Below are positions 61,055 to 64,000 of a stretch of DNA of 64,000 nt, one piece after another (the first letter of the stretch is position 1; each line of letters opens with the position of its first letter). Source of the DNA: Janthinobacterium sp. CG3 (GTDB lineage: Bacteria; Pseudomonadota; Gammaproteobacteria; Burkholderiales; Burkholderiaceae_D); assembly GCF_000344615.1 (NCBI RefSeq), contig NZ_KB467824.1, positions 666,445-730,444 of the forward strand. Reading direction: 5' to 3'. The position numbers and the translations under genes are program-made. Under the pieces are notes generated by a model. It was not told where the DNA came from and did no database searches. It worked only from the letters and a program-made list of their open reading frames with translations.

Positions 61055-61849
61055 CTACTGCGCGACCCAGCCGCCGTCCATGTTCCACGCCACGCCGCGT
61101 ACCTGCCTGGCGGCGTCGCTGCACATGAACACGGCTAGCGCGCCCAATTCCTCCGGCGAGACGAATTCGCCCGACGGCTGCTTTTCCGACAGTAGCGCCT
61201 TCTTGGCCTCGTCGACGCCGGTGCCGTCCTTGGCCGCGCGGTCGTCAACCTGCTTTTGCACCAGCGGCGTGAGGACGAAGCCGGGGCAGATGGCGTTCAC
61301 CGTCACGCCGGTGTGCGCCGTCTCCAGCGCGGTGGCCTTGGTCAGGCCGATCAGGCCGTGCTTGGCGGCGACGTAGGCCGATTTCTGCGCCGACGCCACC
61401 AGGCCGTGCACCGACGCCAGGTTGATGATGCGGCCCCAGTTGCGCGCCTTCATTTGCGGCAGTAGCAGGCGCGAGGTGTGGAAGGCCGAGCTGAGGTTGA
61501 TGGCGAGGATGGCGTCCCATTTCTCGACCGGGAAGTCCTCGACGTTGGCGACGAACTGGATGCCGGCGTTGTTGACCAGCACGTCGACGCCGCCGAAGGT
61601 GGCGTCGGCGAACTTGACCATCGCCTCGATCTCGGCCGGCTTCGACATGTCGGCGTTGTGGTAGGCGGTGCGCACGCCGAATTGCTTGGCCACGGCCACT
61701 TGCAGGCGCTCGATTTCGGCGGCGTCGCCGAAGCCGTTGAACAGGATATTGGCGCCCTCGGCGGCCAGCGAGCGGGCCAGGCCCAGGCCGATGCCGGAGG
61801 TGGAGCCGGTTACCAGGGCGGTCTTGCCGCTTAACATAGTGCTTGTCAT
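61055..61849 (-). CDS. bdhA: 3-hydroxybutyrate dehydrogenase
   Basis: A 264-residue SDR oxidising D-3-hydroxybutyrate to acetoacetate. TGSTSGIG loop, NNAGIQFV, Ser in NLASVHGLVAS, YVAAK and the long LVQKQVDDRA segment with substrate-binding residues are all BDH-like. C-terminus ends GGWVAQ. AGAGGACTCC precedes the ATG. Feeds the scoAB step nearby. Confidence 0.94.
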   Translation of the reverse strand: MTSTMLSGKTALVTGSTSGIGLGLARSLAAEGANILFNGFGDAAEIERLQVAVAKQFGVRTAYHNADMSKPAEIEAMVKFADATFGGVDVLVNNAGIQFVANVEDFPVEKWDAILAINLSSAFHTSRLLLPQMKARNWGRIINLASVHGLVASAQKSAYVAAKHGLIGLTKATALETAHTGVTVNAICPGFVLTPLVQKQVDDRAAKDGTGVDEAKKALLSEKQPSGEFVSPEELGALAVFMCSDAARQVRGVAWNMDGGWVAQ

Positions 61850-62020
61850 GGAGTCCTCTGTGAGTGGAAGATGCTGGATTGCTACCCAAAGTCACGCTGC
61901 CCTATGATTTTAAGGGCAACGCCCGGTAAAATGGCGCACATGTGCACGCGTCACGCATTTACTGTCACGCGATTCACCCTGCGTAGTTGGCGACAAATAC
62001 GCATCTCACAAGGAAGCGGC

Positions 62021-62902
62021 ATGATCGAAGCGAAAATAAAGTCCGTCCAGTGCCTGTCCCCGGCCGGCTTGCACCACATGGCCTACAAGGAATGGGGCGA
62101 GGCGGACAACCCGAACGTGCTGGTATGCGTCCATGGCGTCACGCGCGTGTCGGACGATTTCGACAACCTGGCGCGCGCGCTGGCGGCCGACTTCCGCGTG
62201 GTCTGCCCCGACGTCGTCGGGCGCGGCCGCTCCGGCTGGTTGCGCAACCCGCAGTTGTACCGGGTGCCGCAATACGTCAGCGACATGGTCACCTTGCTGG
62301 CGCGCGTGCTGGCCGACGGCGAGCGCCAAAGCGTGGCCTGGTTCGGCACCTCGATGGGCGGCTTGATCGGCCTGGGCCTGGCGTCGCTGCCGGACAGTCC
62401 GGTCGAACGCTTGATTTTGAACGACATCGGCCCCACCTTGGCCCCCGAGGCCTTGCAGCGCATCGGCGACTACATCGGCCAGGATCTGCGCTTTCCAAGC
62501 TTCGAGGCGGGCGCCAAATTCATCCGCGACGTCTCGCAGACCTTCGGCGAACACAGCGAGCGGGAGTGGTACAAGCTGGCGTCCGACGTGTTGCGTCAAG
62601 ACAAGGACGGGCAATGGATACGGCACTACGATATGGGGCTGGCGCAGCCGTTCCGTTCGGCCACGCCGGAGTCGGCCAAGGCCGACGAGGCGATGCTGTG
62701 GGCCGCCTACGACGCCGTGCGCTGCCCGACGCTGCTGGTGCGCGGCGCCGACTCCGACCTGTTGTCGCGCGAGACCGCCGCCATCATGGCCGGGCGCGGG
62801 CCGAAGGCGCAACTGGTCGAAATCGCCGGCGTCGGCCACGCGCCGACCTTTACGCACGAGGACCAGATCGCCATCGCGCGCCGGTTTTTGCTGGGCCGCT
62901 AA
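62021..62902 (+). CDS. Alpha/beta-fold hydrolase
   Basis: A 293-residue hydrolase. Oxyanion region CVHGVTRVSDDF, nucleophile elbow GTSMGG (Ser), Asp in LLVRGADSDLLS and catalytic His in GVGHAPTF. Substrate unknown. The ATG at 62021 has AAGGAAGC upstream; the longer upstream frame is not conserved-looking. Followed by the RidA gene after 73 bases. Confidence 0.88.
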   Translation: MIEAKIKSVQCLSPAGLHHMAYKEWGEADNPNVLVCVHGVTRVSDDFDNLARALAADFRVVCPDVVGRGRSGWLRNPQLYRVPQYVSDMVTLLARVLADGERQSVAWFGTSMGGLIGLGLASLPDSPVERLILNDIGPTLAPEALQRIGDYIGQDLRFPSFEAGAKFIRDVSQTFGEHSEREWYKLASDVLRQDKDGQWIRHYDMGLAQPFRSATPESAKADEAMLWAAYDAVRCPTLLVRGADSDLLSRETAAIMAGRGPKAQLVEIAGVGHAPTFTHEDQIAIARRFLLGR

Positions 62903-62975
62903 GCCGGCCTTGTATGGCCCGGGGCGCAGCTTGACATCCGTACCGCTTTAACCAGTAACAATGAAGAGAAATAGC

Positions 62976-63326
62976 ATGGAAATCAAACGACTGTACGTAG
63001 GAAAACGCCTGTCCGAAGTGGCAATCCACAATAGCACCGTGTACCTGGCCGGCCAGATCGCCGAGGACACCGCCGCCGATATCGTCGGGCAAACGCGCGA
63101 GGTGCTGGGCCACGTCGACCGCCTGCTGGCCGAGGCCGGCAGCGACAAGACCTGCATCCTGAGCTGCCAGATCTACCTCGCCGACATGGCGCACTTCGCC
63201 GGCATGAACGAGGTCTGGGACGACTGGGTCGCCGCCGGCCACACGCCGCCGCGCGCGACGGTCGAGTCGACACTGGCCGACCCGGCCTGCCTGGTCGAAA
63301 TCGTCGTCGTCGCGGCGCAGCGTTAG
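62976..63326 (+). CDS. RidA/YjgF-family enamine deaminase-like protein
   Basis: A 116-residue RidA-family protein. VYLAGQIAEDTAADIVGQTR, VDRLLAEAGSDKTCILSCQI and the C-terminal TPPRATVES segment (Arg that binds carboxylates) are present. Probably removes reactive enamines or imines. An ATG five codons upstream is possible. relA begins 7 bases after its stop. Confidence 0.88.
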   Translation: MEIKRLYVGKRLSEVAIHNSTVYLAGQIAEDTAADIVGQTREVLGHVDRLLAEAGSDKTCILSCQIYLADMAHFAGMNEVWDDWVAAGHTPPRATVESTLADPACLVEIVVVAAQR

Positions 63327-63333
63327 GCGGGCC

Positions 63334-64000
63334 ATGGTGTCCATTTCGGCGCTCGCGAGCGCAACCACCGAGCAACTGGTGCAGGGCTTGAGCGAGGCCG
63401 ACGGCGCGCGCGTGCTGGCCGCCTTCGAGTACGCCAGCGAGATGTACGGCGACAAGACCGGCACCAGCGGCCAGCCGGCGCTGGAGTTTTCGGTCGGCGT
63501 GGCCAACACGCTGGCGTTTCTGCGCAGCGACGCCGAAACCCGCATCGCCGGGCTGATGTTCGAGCTGACCTTGCTCGACCCGACGCAGGCGCCGACGATC
63601 GCGCCGCGCTTCGGCCAGCAGGTGTGCGACCTGGTCACCGGCGTGCGCCAGCTGATCCGGCTGCGCGCGCTGACCCAGGGCCAGCAAGGCGCCGGCGGGC
63701 GCGGCAAGAACGCCGCGCTGCTGGCCGTGGCCCAGGTGGAAACGCTGCGCAAGATGCTGCTGGCGATGGCCACCGACATGCGCGTGGTGCTGGTGCGGCT
63801 GGCCTCGAGTGTGATGACGCTGCGCTATTACGCCGACCACAAGCTGTTCAACGAAACCACCCGCGCCTACGGCCGGGAGACGCTGGACCTGTACGCGCCG
63901 CTGGCCAACCGGCTCGGCATCTGGCAGTTGAAGTGGGAGCTGGAAGACCTGTCGTTCCGTTTCATCGAGCCGGAGGCCTACAAGCGCATCGCCAAGATGC
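63334..64000 (+). CDS. relA: RelA-type (p)ppGpp synthetase, N-terminal part
   Basis: The first 222 residues of a RelA/SpoT-family protein, cut off by the window end. The HD-hydrolase region (residues about 25-180) lacks the His-Asp pair (GLMFELTLLDPT), as in synthetase-only RelA. The linker then reads AYGRETLDLYAPLANRLGIW, QLKWELEDLSFRFIEPEAYK, which precedes the synthetase domain. The synthetase motifs are outside the window. Confidence 0.93.
   Translation, partial: MVSISALASATTEQLVQGLSEADGARVLAAFEYASEMYGDKTGTSGQPALEFSVGVANTLAFLRSDAETRIAGLMFELTLLDPTQAPTIAPRFGQQVCDLVTGVRQLIRLRALTQGQQGAGGRGKNAALLAVAQVETLRKMLLAMATDMRVVLVRLASSVMTLRYYADHKLFNETTRAYGRETLDLYAPLANRLGIWQLKWELEDLSFRFIEPEAYKRIAKM

Noticed and set aside
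1-64000. CRISPR arrays, tRNA/rRNA genes, insertion sequences, phage attachment sites
   Set aside because: No regularly spaced repeats, cloverleaf-like sequences, transposase frames or integrase genes were seen on reading both strands.

Overview
This window comes from a GC-rich Gram-negative chromosome. The gene set suggests a betaproteobacterium of the Oxalobacteraceae type (Massilia, Duganella or Janthinobacterium relatives): a DUF3460 protein, a PhoX-type phosphatase, ETF-QO, bdhA with scoAB, and a degenerate-HD RelA. Taxonomy is inferred from gene content and style only. High GC makes long antisense open frames common; those were ignored.

Left flank (1-19.2 kb) is housekeeping and accessory: a GMC oxidoreductase; a Tat-exported PhoX with a Pho-box-like promoter; a pair of tiny related membrane proteins behind a 26-codon leader; a divergent LysR/EamA pair; an MFS exporter coupled to a SufR-like repressor behind a palindromic operator; a PbpG-type endopeptidase; a molbindin; a sulfate-binding protein; a GNAT enzyme; a class II glutamine amidotransferase; a degenerate EAL protein; a Tat-exported DUF882 protein; and a PAS-GGDEF-EAL protein.

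Centre (19.2-54.4 kb) is one compact flagellar locus. It holds nearly every structural part: rod, hook, rings, junction, cap, two flagellins, export gate, ATPase, C-ring, stator, FliA-type sigma factor and FlgM. The run fliD-fliS-fliT-fliK-fliL-fliA-motA-motB and the fliE-J / fliM-flhA blocks follow the arrangement known for lateral (laf / Flag-2) flagella of Vibrio, Aeromonas and enterobacteria, not the usual betaproteobacterial primary cluster. Chemotaxis genes and the lateral regulator lafK are absent. A gene-free 600-bp gap lies where lafK sits in Flag-2 loci. The MS-ring gene fliF carries an in-frame TAG codon at position 155, so as read the system cannot build a basal body unless the codon is suppressed or is an error. 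Other unusual features are a split FlgJ, a FliM without the CheY-binding segment, an NPEH rather than NPTH motif in FlhB, an extra FliK-like protein, and an alanine-rich insertion in the second flagellin.

Right flank (54.5-64 kb) is metabolic: ETF-ubiquinone oxidoreductase, an SDR, a PAS-LuxR regulator, scoAB, dctA and bdhA (a 3-hydroxybutyrate / acetoacetate utilisation set that fits polyhydroxybutyrate users), then a hydrolase, a RidA-family protein and the start of relA.
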